From positions 1 through 64,000 of the forward strand of contig PBMZ01000051.1 of assembly GCA_002722955.1 (NCBI GenBank): a stretch of DNA of 64,000 nt, given 5' to 3'. Shown here piece after piece: positions 42,022 through 52,576 of this stretch (the first letter of the stretch is position 1; each line of letters opens with the position of its first letter). The stretch is from Planctomycetaceae bacterium (GTDB lineage: Bacteria > Planctomycetota > Planctomycetia > Planctomycetales > Planctomycetaceae). Made by a program: the position numbers and the translations under genes. The notes under the pieces are model-generated. The model did no database searches, was not told the DNA's origin, and saw only the letters and a program-made list of their open reading frames with translations.

Positions 42022-42561
42022 ATGACTCGAACACAACAATTACTTTCATTGGCAATCGCAATCTATGCTGTCAATTCAGGAATGGCCGCGGAACTCCGCA
42101 TCGAACCCGACAAGGAAAACGTGGTCTCCAGCCGGCTCGTTGGTAGTTGGCAACTTCACTCGAAATTGAATGAGCGGCTCACCGGGAAGGCTGATTCACG
42201 GCATAACAAAGTGACATTTCGTTCCGATCCTTCGGTTGCGAAACAAGTTCCGCAGAAGTACGTCGACGTTTTTATTGCTCGTGGAATGCGGGTCTACATG
42301 GCTGGCTATTTCAATATGAAGGGGAAAGACCTTCCGTTCTTGGCGACGACCATTCATGGCAATTCGCACATCATGTTTTGGCTCGAACGCAACGGAGAGC
42401 GATTTGGCAACAGTGAGTCATTCAACGTGATGTTGACCGTCGCCAAAGATTCCCCAAACGATCTGCTGTTTATCGGTGGCGATTTCAACAATCAACCGTT
42501 TTCAGCATTCGAACGGGTCAAGGCGACCAAGAAAGATCAAGCGGACGCAAAGACAGACTAA
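42022..42561 (+). CDS. Hypothetical secreted protein
   Basis: Signal peptide MTRTQQLLSLAIAIYAVNSGMAAE at ATG 42022 after an AAAGGAA ribosome site. Confidence 0.65.
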   Translation: MTRTQQLLSLAIAIYAVNSGMAAELRIEPDKENVVSSRLVGSWQLHSKLNERLTGKADSRHNKVTFRSDPSVAKQVPQKYVDVFIARGMRVYMAGYFNMKGKDLPFLATTIHGNSHIMFWLERNGERFGNSESFNVMLTVAKDSPNDLLFIGGDFNNQPFSAFERVKATKKDQADAKTD

Positions 42562-42591
42562 GTCGAAATCGCTGGTCTGTGCTTGAGTGGC

Positions 42592-43623
42592 CTAAACGTT
42601 AAATCGGATTTCGATCTCGTCGCCGTCTTGCACGATGTAGTCTTTGCCTTCGGTATGGTTCAGACCAGCGGCTTTGACTTCTCGTTCGGAGCCGAGTCTC
42701 AGTAGGTCGCCGCTGGCCATGATTTCGGCGCGAATGAAGCCGCGGGCAAGGTCGCTGTGGATGGCGTCCGCGGCTTCGATGGCGGTGGCGCCACGTTTCA
42801 CCAGCCAGGCGTGAACTTCTTTCTCGCCTGAAGTGAAAAACGTGATTTGATCCGTGACCTTGAAGATGGCTTGCAGCAAGGCCTCTCGGCTTGAGCCGCT
42901 CAGCCCCATCTCTTCGGCGAAGATTTCACGCTCGTCTTCCGGCAAGGCCGCCACTTCCAACTCCAACCCAAAGGCGGCTGACATCACTGTGTAGCCTTTT
43001 CCTTCAAGCGTTTTGACCGTTTCCTCGTCGACGTCCGAGTTGGCAGTGTTGAGGACAATCAGCTGTTCTTTGCGTGTGAGCAGTGCGAACGATTTGACGG
43101 CCTTTTCTTGAAGCTCGCTGAACTCGGCATCTTGTAGATTTTCGCTGGCTTCAAGCCTTTCGACGATTGGTAACAGCGCATCCAGTTCGGCTTGCAGATC
43201 GTCTCGGTCTGGTCGAGGTTTGGTGACGTCTTTCTTAAGTCGCTCGACGCGATTGTTGACGACTTGTAAGTCGGCCAGCACTAAGTCGTCCTGAAAGGCG
43301 TCGACGTCGGCGATCGCATCGCTGCCGGCGAACGATCCCACCACAAGTACGAGTGCAGAGGACTCGCGAATCACGCCGAGTCGTTGCGCGTTGTTGCTTT
43401 GCTGATCTCGGTCGAGCCCCGGTGTGTCGAACAATTCGATCTTCGACGGACTCTCCTTCTTTGGCTTGTAGAGTTCCACCAATTGATCGAAGCGTTCGTC
43501 TGGAACGACGGCCACGCCGACTTGTCCGGAGTGAGCCTTTGCGATGTCCGGCTCGATTCCTGTCAGCAACTCAAAAACCGTGCTCTTACCACTTCCCTGA
43601 TAACCGACGAGTCCAATTTTCAT
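42592..43623 (-). CDS. YchF/OLA1-like GTPase with C-terminal TGS-like domain (divergent)
   Basis: GLVGYQGSGKSTVFELLTG, KIELFDTPGLDRD, C-terminal ARGFIRAEIMASGDLLRLGSEREVKAAG..YIVQDGDEIEIRF. Confidence 0.85.
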   Translation of the reverse strand: MKIGLVGYQGSGKSTVFELLTGIEPDIAKAHSGQVGVAVVPDERFDQLVELYKPKKESPSKIELFDTPGLDRDQQSNNAQRLGVIRESSALVLVVGSFAGSDAIADVDAFQDDLVLADLQVVNNRVERLKKDVTKPRPDRDDLQAELDALLPIVERLEASENLQDAEFSELQEKAVKSFALLTRKEQLIVLNTANSDVDEETVKTLEGKGYTVMSAAFGLELEVAALPEDEREIFAEEMGLSGSSREALLQAIFKVTDQITFFTSGEKEVHAWLVKRGATAIEAADAIHSDLARGFIRAEIMASGDLLRLGSEREVKAAGLNHTEGKDYIVQDGDEIEIRFNV

Positions 43624-43713
43624 GCCAAATCCAGAGATGAATCTTTGTCGTTAAAGAATACGATCAGCGTGGTCCCTCGCTCACGCATCGGGTCACCATC
43701 ATCCACGCGTATG

Positions 43714-44109
43714 CTAGGAATACATTTGCCAATTGCCAACCGGCTCGAATGCGTTTTGATAAAGCTTGATGTCGGGTTCTTTCGAGTCCTCGGGCCACAG
43801 GATCGAAACTACATCAAATCGAGCGGCATTGTCTAACGCGTTTTCCTGTTTAAGAAATGCCAATGCTGTGCGTGTGAGTTTGCGTTGTTTGCGTTGATCC
43901 ACAGCATCCTCGGGGCGACCTTGTTTGGTGGAGCGGCGCGTCTTGACCTCGACAAAAACAATGACACCATTGTGTCGACAAATCAAATCGATCTCGCCAT
44001 GAGCATTTCGATATTGTCGGGCGAGGATTTTGTAGCCAAGCTTCTTCAGATGGCGTGCCGCGGTTTGCTCGCCTCGATCTCCAAGCAACTTGGCCAGCAT
44101 GCCTCGCAT
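43714..44109 (-). CDS. UPF0102 (YraN) family protein
   Basis: LLGDRGEQTAARHLKKLGYKILARQYRNAHGEIDLICRHNGVIVFVEVKTRRS. Start 44109 preferred over 44187. Confidence 0.93.
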   Translation of the reverse strand: MRGMLAKLLGDRGEQTAARHLKKLGYKILARQYRNAHGEIDLICRHNGVIVFVEVKTRRSTKQGRPEDAVDQRKQRKLTRTALAFLKQENALDNAARFDVVSILWPEDSKEPDIKLYQNAFEPVGNWQMYS

Positions 44110-44128
44110 CGAAGGCTCCTTAAAGGCA

Positions 44129-44216
44129 AATGACCAATGCTCAAGCACCAACGACCAAGAGAAGACTCGGACATCCGCATCTTTCATTGGTCATCGGTGC
44201 TTGGTCATTGGTCATT
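44129..44216. repeat. Inverted repeat family G
   Basis: AATGACCAATGCTCAAGCACCAACGACCAA versus TTGGTCATCGGTGCTTGGTCATTGGTCATT, about 28-nt spacer, a few mismatches. Confidence 0.75.
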
Positions 44217-44256
44217 CTCGCAATGGCCAACCAATCAAGCACAACTGTGCCGAGAT

Positions 44257-44619
44257 CTAGTCTTTGCTGACCTTCGCACGCCGTTCTGCCAGACGAGTGG
44301 CCTTACCAACGCGGTCACGCAGATAAAACAGTTTCGCTCGACGAACTCGGCCGTGTCGTTTGACATCAAGCTTTGCGATCTTCGGCGAGTTGGTTGGGAA
44401 CGTCCGCTCAACACCTTCGCCGGCAACAATTCGGCGAACGGTGAATGTTTCACGCGTGCCAGCACCACGTCGAGCGATCACCACGCCGGTGAAAACTTGG
44501 ATGCGTTCCTTGTTGCCTTCAAGAATTCGCGTGTGGACGTCGACCGTATCGCCAATCTCGAATTCCAGCGTGTCTTCTCGCAAGCTGGACTGTTCAGCAA
44601 GTTCAATTAAGTTCGACAT
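44257..44619 (-). CDS. rplS: 50S ribosomal protein L19
   Basis: [56 protein letters not shown]. Confidence 0.96.
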   Translation of the reverse strand: MSNLIELAEQSSLREDTLEFEIGDTVDVHTRILEGNKERIQVFTGVVIARRGAGTRETFTVRRIVAGEGVERTFPTNSPKIAKLDVKRHGRVRRAKLFYLRDRVGKATRLAERRAKVSKD

Positions 44620-44640
44620 GTTTACTTCCTCAAATCTGAT

Positions 44641-45348
44641 CTATGTATCTTGCTGCTCAACAAACTCTTGGTAGAGGTCTTCACGCCTCTCCTTTGTTCG
44701 TTGAATGCTTTGTTCTTTCTTCCACTCGGCGACTCGACCGTGGTCACCACTCAATAGTACTTCTGGAACTGTCATGCCTCGATATTCTCGAGGCCGCGTG
44801 TATTGGGGATATTCTAACAATCTTTGGTCAGAGAACGAATCGTACTTCTGACTCGTCTCTTCACCCAAAACACCGGGAATCATTCGAATCACGGTGTCGA
44901 TGATCAGCATCGAGGGGACTTCGCCTCCGTTGCAAATGAAGTCTCCAACGCTGATCTCTAGAGGCTTCAGTCCTTCTCGAATCCGTTCGTCAAATCCTTC
45001 GTATCGGCCACAAAGTAGAACAAGTCTTTTGTGTCGAGACAGCTCCTTGACAAAATCCTGATCAAGCCGCCGTCCTTGAGGAGTCATCATGACAAGTTGA
45101 CCTGGCTCATCGGTTTCCGCCTGAACTGACTCGACACAGTCAAACACAGGCGGGCACGTCAACAACATGCCTGGTCCACCGCCGAATGGTTTATCATCGA
45201 CGGACTTGTGATTATCAGCGGCCCAGTCTCGAAAATTCCAAAGGTGTACTTCGACTAACCCGCGTTGAATCGCCAGCTTCAGCAAGCTCTGTTGAAGATA
45301 GCTCTCGAATATTTCGGGAAAGAGAGTTAGTACATCAAAACGAATCAT
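44641..45348 (-). CDS. trmD: tRNA (guanine-N1)-methyltransferase
   Basis: FDVLTLFPEIFESYLQQSLL, DDKPFGGGPGML, LLCGRYEGFDERI. Confidence 0.96.
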   Translation of the reverse strand: MIRFDVLTLFPEIFESYLQQSLLKLAIQRGLVEVHLWNFRDWAADNHKSVDDKPFGGGPGMLLTCPPVFDCVESVQAETDEPGQLVMMTPQGRRLDQDFVKELSRHKRLVLLCGRYEGFDERIREGLKPLEISVGDFICNGGEVPSMLIIDTVIRMIPGVLGEETSQKYDSFSDQRLLEYPQYTRPREYRGMTVPEVLLSGDHGRVAEWKKEQSIQRTKERREDLYQEFVEQQDT

Positions 45349-45393
45349 CGGTCTGGTCCGGACATCAAGCCTACTTTAGTCAGCAGGTTTGAG

Positions 45394-45798
45394 TTACTCG
45401 GCAGCTTCTTCGGCTGGCGCTTCTTCACCGCCCTCAGCTTCTGCTGATTCGGTGGCTTCGCCTTCCGCGGCTTCTGCTGGTGCTTCGGGTTCCGGTTCCG
45501 GCGGAGCCTTTGGCGGAGTCAGTGGTGGCGGTGCCTTTGCTTCGCCGAAATCGTTGGCTTTGACCTTTTTGATCAGGACAGCCACTTTATCGGACGGCTT
45601 GGCTCCAACGGACATCCAGTAGTCAATGCGTTCCATGTTGAGGTTCACGCGAGCTGACTTGTCACTCACCATCGGGTCGTAAGTGCCAACGTCTTCGATG
45701 GACTTACTGTCTCGGGCGCGCTGACTGTCCATCACCGCGATGCGGTAGAACGGACGGTGCTTGCGTCCCAATCGTTTCATTCGAATGCGAACGGCCAC
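45394..45798 (-). CDS. rpsP: 30S ribosomal protein S16 with Pro/Glu/Ala-rich C-terminal extension
   Basis: MAVRIRMKRLGRKHRPFYRIAVMDSQRARDSKSIEDVGTYDP; tail PPKAPPEPEPEAPAEAAEGEATESAEAEGGEEAPAEEAAE. Confidence 0.95.
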   Translation of the reverse strand: MAVRIRMKRLGRKHRPFYRIAVMDSQRARDSKSIEDVGTYDPMVSDKSARVNLNMERIDYWMSVGAKPSDKVAVLIKKVKANDFGEAKAPPPLTPPKAPPEPEPEAPAEAAEGEATESAEAEGGEEAPAEEAAE

Positions 45799-45906
45799 TC
45801 GATTCTCCTTTGAATCAATTCTCTTGTATCAAATGTTCTAACACTATTTCGTTTTGTCGTCGGAGTCGCAACTCAGTTGGTGCGTTTTCCGATAACTGGC
45901 GTTTTC

Positions 45907-47385
45907 TCACCGTCGGCGATTTCGCTTCCGTGCCTTGGCCGCGTCCTTGCGCTTCTTCTTTTGCTGGCTCTTGGCTTTGACGCGGTCCAGCGGTCCCCGC
46001 TTGCTGCGTTGCTTCTCACGTTGCATCGCGGCGTTGGGGTTCAACGAGGCTTCTTTACTCAGTTTACTCATGGCACGCATGCGATCGATCGGACCCATGT
46101 TGGCCATATCTTTCATGATACTGGCCATGCCCTGAAACTGCTTCAGCAATGCGTTGACTTCGGAAGCGTCATTGCCACTTCCCGTTGCAATCCGATTGCG
46201 ACGACTTCGATCGATAATGTCCGGATTTCGACGCTCTTCCTGTGTCATCGAGTTGATGATGCCATCGATGCGTTTCAGGTCGTCTTCAGGATCCATCTCA
46301 TCCATCTGACTCATCATGTTGCCGACGCCCGGCAACATTTTGATCAACTCCTTCATCGGACCCATTTTACGCATCTTGTGCATAACATCCTGGAAGTCCT
46401 CCAGAGTGAACTTGCCCTCGCTCATCTTTTGCTGTTGAGCGAGCATCTCCTCTTCGCTGAGCTGTTGTTGTGCCTTTGTTACTAGGCCAACAATATCGCC
46501 CATGCCGAGGATGCGTTCGGCCATTCCCTCGGGCCGAAACTCTTCTAATCGGTCAAGTTGTTCGCCAACACCGATGTACTTGATCGGGACGCCGGTGACG
46601 CTTTTGATACTGAGCGCAGCACCGCCACGAGTATCACCGTCGAGTTTGGTCAAGATCACGCCGTCGACTTCCAACGCGTCGTTGAAGCCTTTGGCGCTGT
46701 TGACGGCGTCTTGTCCGGTCATGGCGTCGCAGACCAGCAAGCACTGGTCGGGACCAAGTTTCGTGTCGATCAACTCGAGTTCCGCCATTAACTCGTCGTC
46801 AATTTGAAGACGGCCGGCGGTATCGAGGATCAAGACATTGCGATCGTTTTTCTTGGCTTCTTTGAGCCCGTTTTGACAAACGCTCAAGGGAGTGCTTGTC
46901 GAGGGTTCGGTGTAGACCGGCACGCCGATCTGATCACCAATCACCTGCAACTGATCGATGGCCGCCGGACGCTGCAAGTCAGCCGCAACCAACTGCGGTC
47001 GCCAACCAGCTTCGTCGATCATGCGAGCAAGCTTGCCGCAAGTGGTGGTCTTACCACTCCCCTGCAAACCACAAAGCATGATGATCGTCATTCCTTCACG
47101 CTTCAGATGCAACGAGGGATCGACGGGCCCCATCAGATTGATGAGTTCTTCGTGTACGATGCCAACGATTTGTTCGCTGGGCTTAATGGCCTGAAGGACT
47201 CGGTCTCCGACTGCCTGCTCTGTCACGCGGTCGATGAAGTCGTCAGCAACTTCAAAGTGAACGTCAGCTTCTAGCAAAGCCTGACGAACCTGGCGCATGC
47301 CCTCCCGGATGTTCGACTCGGTAAGTCGACCACGATTGATGAAATCAAGGGCGCCACTCAGGCCTTTGGAAATGCCTTCAAACAT
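45907..47385 (-). CDS. ffh: Signal recognition particle protein Ffh
   Basis: [51 protein letters not shown]; methionine-rich M domain. Confidence 0.97.
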   Translation of the reverse strand: MFEGISKGLSGALDFINRGRLTESNIREGMRQVRQALLEADVHFEVADDFIDRVTEQAVGDRVLQAIKPSEQIVGIVHEELINLMGPVDPSLHLKREGMTIIMLCGLQGSGKTTTCGKLARMIDEAGWRPQLVAADLQRPAAIDQLQVIGDQIGVPVYTEPSTSTPLSVCQNGLKEAKKNDRNVLILDTAGRLQIDDELMAELELIDTKLGPDQCLLVCDAMTGQDAVNSAKGFNDALEVDGVILTKLDGDTRGGAALSIKSVTGVPIKYIGVGEQLDRLEEFRPEGMAERILGMGDIVGLVTKAQQQLSEEEMLAQQQKMSEGKFTLEDFQDVMHKMRKMGPMKELIKMLPGVGNMMSQMDEMDPEDDLKRIDGIINSMTQEERRNPDIIDRSRRNRIATGSGNDASEVNALLKQFQGMASIMKDMANMGPIDRMRAMSKLSKEASLNPNAAMQREKQRSKRGPLDRVKAKSQQKKKRKDAAKARKRNRRR

Positions 47386-47796
47386 TGTTTGTAATTCTTA
47401 GGCAGACAGATCTTCCAACAGAGAATCTCAGGGTTCGATGATCAAATTCAGATGACCTCAACACCAACTGGCACCGTCAGCTTCAAAGAACGAAATCGGC
47501 ACCATCCCCGGCTTCCCAAACTGCGATTTGCAGCCGAAGAGGTAAAACATGGTGTTGTAAGAATTTGAGACGAAACGAGGATTCTATTGCAGAATCCGAT
47601 TTGTAGCAACGCAAGCGACTTTCGATTTCGCAATTTGTCGCGGAATGACTGCCGATTAGGAGGGCGGTTTGGTAAGATGTGTGGATTGAGGATACGTGAA
47701 CGTCGATTCGGGTTTCCGTGTCGATCAAAAGCGGCCTCAATCCTCCCGGATTCCGGTTTCCGGTTTTGCAAACTGCGATCTTTACAACCTCGAAAA

Positions 47797-49200
47797 ATGA
47801 CACAGAATCTATTCAACAAGGTCTACGACCAACACGTTGTGGGGCAATTGGCCTCGGGGCAGGACCAGATTTTCGTTGGCCGGCATCTGATCCACGAAGT
47901 GACCAGCCCGCAGGCGTTCGAAATGCTGCGAGAACGCGGACTTAAGGTGATGTTTCCCGAGCGAACTCTGGCTACGGTTGACCACATCATCCCCACGGAC
48001 GACCAAGCTCGCCCCTTCGTTGATTTGCTCGCTGAGCAGATGATGTCCGCGATTGAAGTCAACTGCGCGGAATTCGGCGTCGAGCTGCTCAAACTCGACG
48101 ATCAGCGACAGGGAATCGTGCACGTTGTTGGCCCCGAGCAAGGTCTGACGCAACCTGGAATCACGCTTGTCTGCGGAGATTCTCACACCAGCACACACGG
48201 TGCTTTCGGCAATATCTCGCTGGGAATCGGCACCAGCCAAGTAGCGCAAGTCCTAGCAACACAAACACTTGCAATGAAACGACTGGAGGTGCGCCGAATC
48301 GAGGTCAACGGTACATTGGCGTCAGGCGTGTTCGCCAAAGACGTGGCTTTGCACATCATCCGCGTTCTGGGTGTCGAGGGCGGCGTGGGCTATGCCTACG
48401 AGTACGCTGGCACGGTCTTCGATGCGATGGACATGGAAGAACGTATGACAGTCTGCAACATGAGCATCGAAGGTGGTGCTCGTTGTGGTTACGTCAACCC
48501 CGATGAAACCACGGTCGAATACCTTCGCGGACGACCACTTTCGCCGCAGGGTGAGGAATTCGAGCGAGCCGCCGAGTGGTGGCTGAGTCTCGCATCCGGC
48601 CCAGATGCCGAATTTGACGACGTCATCAAAATCGACGCTGCGGACATCGAGCCAACGGTCACTTGGGGCATCAACCCAGCCCAGTCCGTTGGTGTCAGCA
48701 AAGCGATTCCTGCAGTCAGCGAATTTCCAGAGCACGAGCAAGTTGGCGTCCAAGAAGCCTTGGAATTCATGGACATCCAGGCCGAGGCACCAATCGCGGG
48801 CCTGAAGATCGATGTTGCCTTCATCGGATCCTGCACAAACTCAAGAATCTCCGACTTGCGTGAAGCCGCTGCCGTCGCCAAAGGCAATCAAGTTGCTGAC
48901 GGCGTCCGCGCGTTGATCGTGCCTGGTTCTCAGCTTGTTCGACAACAGGCGGAATCGGAAGGATTGGACAAAGTCTTCACCGAAGCGGGTTTCGAGTGGC
49001 GGTCGGCAGGATGTTCGATGTGCTTGGCAATGAATCCGGACAAACTTCAAGGCCGCGAGATCTCCGCGTCCTCAAGCAACCGCAACTTCAAAGGCCGTCA
49101 AGGTAGTCCAACAGGTCGCACCTTACTGATGAGCCCCGCTATGGTTGCTGCCGCTGCGGTCAACGGTTGTGTGACCGACGTGCGAAACATGCTCGGGTAG
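47797..49200 (+). CDS. leuC: 3-isopropylmalate dehydratase large subunit
   Basis: [15 protein letters not shown] at ATG 47797; [43 protein letters not shown]. Confidence 0.96.
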   Translation: MTQNLFNKVYDQHVVGQLASGQDQIFVGRHLIHEVTSPQAFEMLRERGLKVMFPERTLATVDHIIPTDDQARPFVDLLAEQMMSAIEVNCAEFGVELLKLDDQRQGIVHVVGPEQGLTQPGITLVCGDSHTSTHGAFGNISLGIGTSQVAQVLATQTLAMKRLEVRRIEVNGTLASGVFAKDVALHIIRVLGVEGGVGYAYEYAGTVFDAMDMEERMTVCNMSIEGGARCGYVNPDETTVEYLRGRPLSPQGEEFERAAEWWLSLASGPDAEFDDVIKIDAADIEPTVTWGINPAQSVGVSKAIPAVSEFPEHEQVGVQEALEFMDIQAEAPIAGLKIDVAFIGSCTNSRISDLREAAAVAKGNQVADGVRALIVPGSQLVRQQAESEGLDKVFTEAGFEWRSAGCSMCLAMNPDKLQGREISASSSNRNFKGRQGSPTGRTLLMSPAMVAAAAVNGCVTDVRNMLG

Positions 49201-49246
49201 ACTCTGAAATTACTAATTCGAAATCTGAAATCTCATCGAAAATCCA

Positions 49247-49837
49247 ATGAGCGAAGTCAAACAAATCACTGGCGCTGGTGTCCCCTTATTCCTGGACGAC
49301 ATCGATACTGACCGAATCATCCCCGCGCGTTTTCTGCGCTGCGTCTCTTTTGATGGACTGGGCGAGCACGCGTTTGAAGACGATCGCAAGCAAGACACCA
49401 ATCATCCCTTCGATGACGAGCGATTTGCCAACGGCAAGGTCTTGGTCTCCGGCCGCAACTTTGGATGCGGTTCCTCTCGAGAGCACGCGCCTCAATCATT
49501 GATGCGGTGGGGAATCCAAGCCGTCATCGCCGAATCGTTTGCGGAAATCTTCTTCGGCAACTGCACCGGCTTGGGCATTCCCGCCGTCTGTGCGGATCGC
49601 GAGGAACTCAAGAAACTTGCCGCAGCCATCGAAGCGCAACCTGATCTGGAAGTCACCGTCGATCTTGAGGCATTGCAAGTTCGTTACGGCGACACGGCGA
49701 TTAGCTGCACAACAACAGAAGAAGCCCGCAGCGCGCTGGTTTCGGGTCAGTGGGACTTTCTCGGCCAGCTACTGGCAGAACAGCCAGCCATTCGATCGAC
49801 GGCCGCGAGCTTGCCGTACCTTAGCAACTTCGCCTAA
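49247..49837 (+). CDS. leuD: 3-isopropylmalate dehydratase small subunit
   Basis: [53 protein letters not shown]. Confidence 0.96.
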   Translation: MSEVKQITGAGVPLFLDDIDTDRIIPARFLRCVSFDGLGEHAFEDDRKQDTNHPFDDERFANGKVLVSGRNFGCGSSREHAPQSLMRWGIQAVIAESFAEIFFGNCTGLGIPAVCADREELKKLAAAIEAQPDLEVTVDLEALQVRYGDTAISCTTTEEARSALVSGQWDFLGQLLAEQPAIRSTAASLPYLSNFA

Positions 49838-49907
49838 GAGAAGTTGAGGCACTCTAAATAACGAAGCACTTTCAGAGCAATCCGGCTACATCAAATCGCA
49901 ACGTGTG

Positions 49908-50720
49908 CTAGAGAGCGCGGAAGCATGGAACTGTGAAATCCATGTCTCGCTCGAATAGATCGCTTGGCAACATCATTGCTTCGGTGGCTCCAACCATTAA
50001 TCGACCAGTTGGCCTCAGTGTTTGATGCACTGATCGCAGAACTTGATTGCGGGAAGCCTCGCCAAAATAGATCAGTACGTTGCGCAGTAGCACGAGATCA
50101 AACAGCGACAACGGTGGCTCGTCGCTGATCAAGTTGTGATGTTGGAACCGAACCAAGCTGCGCATCTCAGAATTGATTCGCCACCGTTGTTCGTCGCGTT
50201 CGAAGAATTGGGATTGGCGGTCTGAGCCCACACCGCGTTGAATCTCGATTTGGCTAAAGTAACCTTCGCGAGCTTGTTCCAACATCGCGTGAGACAAATC
50301 CGTGGCGATGATTCGGACGTCGCGAGAATCCACGGTCCCGAATCGTTCTTTCAACAACATCGCAATGCTGTACGGTTCTTGACCACCAGCACAAGCAGCG
50401 CTCCAAACCGTCAATGGTCGATTTGGTGGTATCGGCAACTGTTCGGGAAAAGCGCGGCGGGCAAGGTCGTCAAAATAGTGGGCGTCTCGGAAAAACGATG
50501 TCTCATGAATTAGCAAAGCTTCCACAACTGCTTGCTCAGATTCTTTGCCCGTTCCAAGCCGCAATTGACCCACCATTTGATCGATCGACTTGTGCCCTAA
50601 CCGATCGGCCAATGGCTGCAAGCGAGCCTCGATCAAATACTCTTTGTCTTCCAAGACGTTGCCCGCACGCTCTTCGACAAAGTTGATGATCCATGCAAGG
50701 TTTTCTGTCCGGACGGCTAT
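49908..50720 (-). CDS. CheR-type MCP methyltransferase; probable ATA start or lost start codon
   Basis: AVRTENLAWIINFVEERAGNVLEDKEYLIEARL, VWSAACAGGQEPYSIAM, FDLVLLRNVLIYF. No ATG/GTG/TTG upstream of 50654 in frame. Confidence 0.85.
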   Translation of the reverse strand: MAVRTENLAWIINFVEERAGNVLEDKEYLIEARLQPLADRLGHKSIDQMVGQLRLGTGKESEQAVVEALLIHETSFFRDAHYFDDLARRAFPEQLPIPPNRPLTVWSAACAGGQEPYSIAMLLKERFGTVDSRDVRIIATDLSHAMLEQAREGYFSQIEIQRGVGSDRQSQFFERDEQRWRINSEMRSLVRFQHHNLISDEPPLSLFDLVLLRNVLIYFGEASRNQVLRSVHQTLRPTGRLMVGATEAMMLPSDLFERDMDFTVPCFRAL

Positions 50721-50726
50721 GACGAT

Positions 50727-51215
50727 CTAATCCTTCATCAGTCGGCGAGCGATCGTTTGAGCCAGTTCGTCGGGTGGCAAGATCGCTTCGGCAAGTCCCG
50801 CGCGAGCGACTTGCCCTGGCATTCCCCACACCGCACTGCTGGCTTCATCCTGAACAAGAACGCGGCCACCCACTTCGACGATGGCTCGGCAACCAGCGAC
50901 GGCGTCCATTCCCATCCCCGTCAACACAACTCCTAGCGTGCCTGGTCCGAAGACGTTCGCTGCGGATCGAAACAGCACATCGGCGGCGGGGCGACACTCG
51001 TTCTCTGGCGGAGCTTGGCTGAGTTGCACGCGCACGCTCCGCGTGATCGTTTCGGGAATGAATTGGTATTCGGCATCGCCAACAGACTTCCACTCCGAAG
51101 AGGCGATCAACCCTTGGTTGCGCACACTGTTGGCTTCTCGACGAACCAACATGTGGAAATCACCCGGAGCCACCCAAACCTGCGAAGCATCGAGTGCTTG
51201 ATCGTCGCCCGGCCG
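50727..51215 (-). pseudogene. CheB methylesterase C-terminal fragment
   Basis: [60 protein letters not shown]; upstream region with catalytic Ser/His absent. Confidence 0.85.
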
Positions 51216-51890
51216 CCTGTTGAGTGATGCTGGCGCCTTCAGCTGTTCCGGCCGCTGTATCGGCCACCGCAGTGATGTTATCGGCGATTTCTGATGTCCC
51301 TTGAGCGGCGTCGGCAACGTTGCTGCTGATTTGCTTCGTAACCACGGTTTGTTCTTCCACCGCACCAGCGATCGAATTCTGAAACTCGTTGATCTGTTCA
51401 ATAATCCGACTGATGCGGCCAATGCCCTCAACGGCTTCTTGAATGTCGTGTTGAGTGGCGTCGATCTTGCGTCCAATGTCTTCGGTCGCTTGTGCAGTCT
51501 CGCGAGCCAACTCCTTGACCGAGCTGGCGACAACTGCGAAGCCCTTGCCCGCTTCACCAGCTCGCGCGGCTTCGATCGTTGCGTTCAGAGCCAGCAGGTT
51601 GGTTTGTTCGGCGATCGACGTGATCACCTTGATGACCTCGCCAATTTCCGTACTACTTTGTCCAAGGCGAGCGACGGTTGCGTTCGTGCTACCGGCCAAT
51701 TGTACGGCTTCGGCACCGACGCGAGCGGCGTCTTGATCGTTCGATGCGATTTCACGAATACTGCTGCTTAGTTCGTCGACGGCGACAGCAACGGCTTTGG
51801 CGTTTTCGCTGACTTGTTCGTCCGCCGTGGATACGACTTTTGCCTGAGTCGATGTTTCCTCGGCATTGGCGCTCATCTGCTGACTGGCGT
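51208..51890 (-). pseudogene. Methyl-accepting chemotaxis protein signalling-domain fragment
   Basis: [61 protein letters not shown], no TM/HAMP. The ORF continues out of family to 51160. Confidence 0.88.
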
Positions 51891-52481
51891 CGCTTCCTCT
51901 TGTTCCTCGCGAGGCTCTTTGTCGAATGTTTCCTTAACCTCAGCGCGATTCGCCTTTGGTGCGAGCGCTGTTTGAGGCATCTCGACAGCTTCTTGAACGC
52001 CTGGCACGACGGCTGGCAATGGAATTGCAGAGCCACTACCTTCGGCTTTGGCCTCTGCTGGCTCGTCCGACTTCGAGTCTTCAGCCCAATCGTTGTCTTC
52101 TTCCGCCAATTGGTTTAGTCGAGATTCCAGCGCTTCAAAACGTTCATCGCCTTCGCCGCCGGTCTGTTCGATCGTTTGCAGCATTTGCCGAATGGCATCG
52201 ACGGCATCAAGCAGGGCGTCGGTGATTTTCGAATTGAGACGAATCTCGCCTGATCGCAAACGCTGTAGCAAGGCTTCACCGGCGTGCGCGATTTCTCCGA
52301 GCCGATGAAAGGCAAGGAATCCCGAGTTCCCCTTGATCGTATGCAGAGACCGAAACGCACTATCAAGTCGCGCGGTTCCGCTCGGATTTTCTTCGAGCGC
52401 AACGAGATCGTTGTCGAGCTGCTCCAGTCCCTCGCGACTTTCGACGAGGAACTCTCGAACGAATTCATCCTGCTGCGACAT
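51873..52481 (-). pseudogene. CheA N-terminal (P1/HPt) fragment
   Basis: MSQQDEFVREFLVESREGLEQLDNDLVALEENP..FRSLHTIKGNSGFLAFHRLGEIAHAGEALL; linker then stop, no P3-P5. Confidence 0.85.
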
Positions 52482-52576
52482 GGCGAATCAAAAGAAGAAG
52501 TACACAGGTGGCCAACCGCAGAACGTTCAATGGTCAATCAATACGGCAGTCGAAATCCTGCCTTCGCTGCCTATTC

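Noticed and set aside
45877-46807. Plus-strand ORFs (202 aa and others) opposite ffh
   Set aside because: His/Leu-rich shadows of the ffh coding strand.
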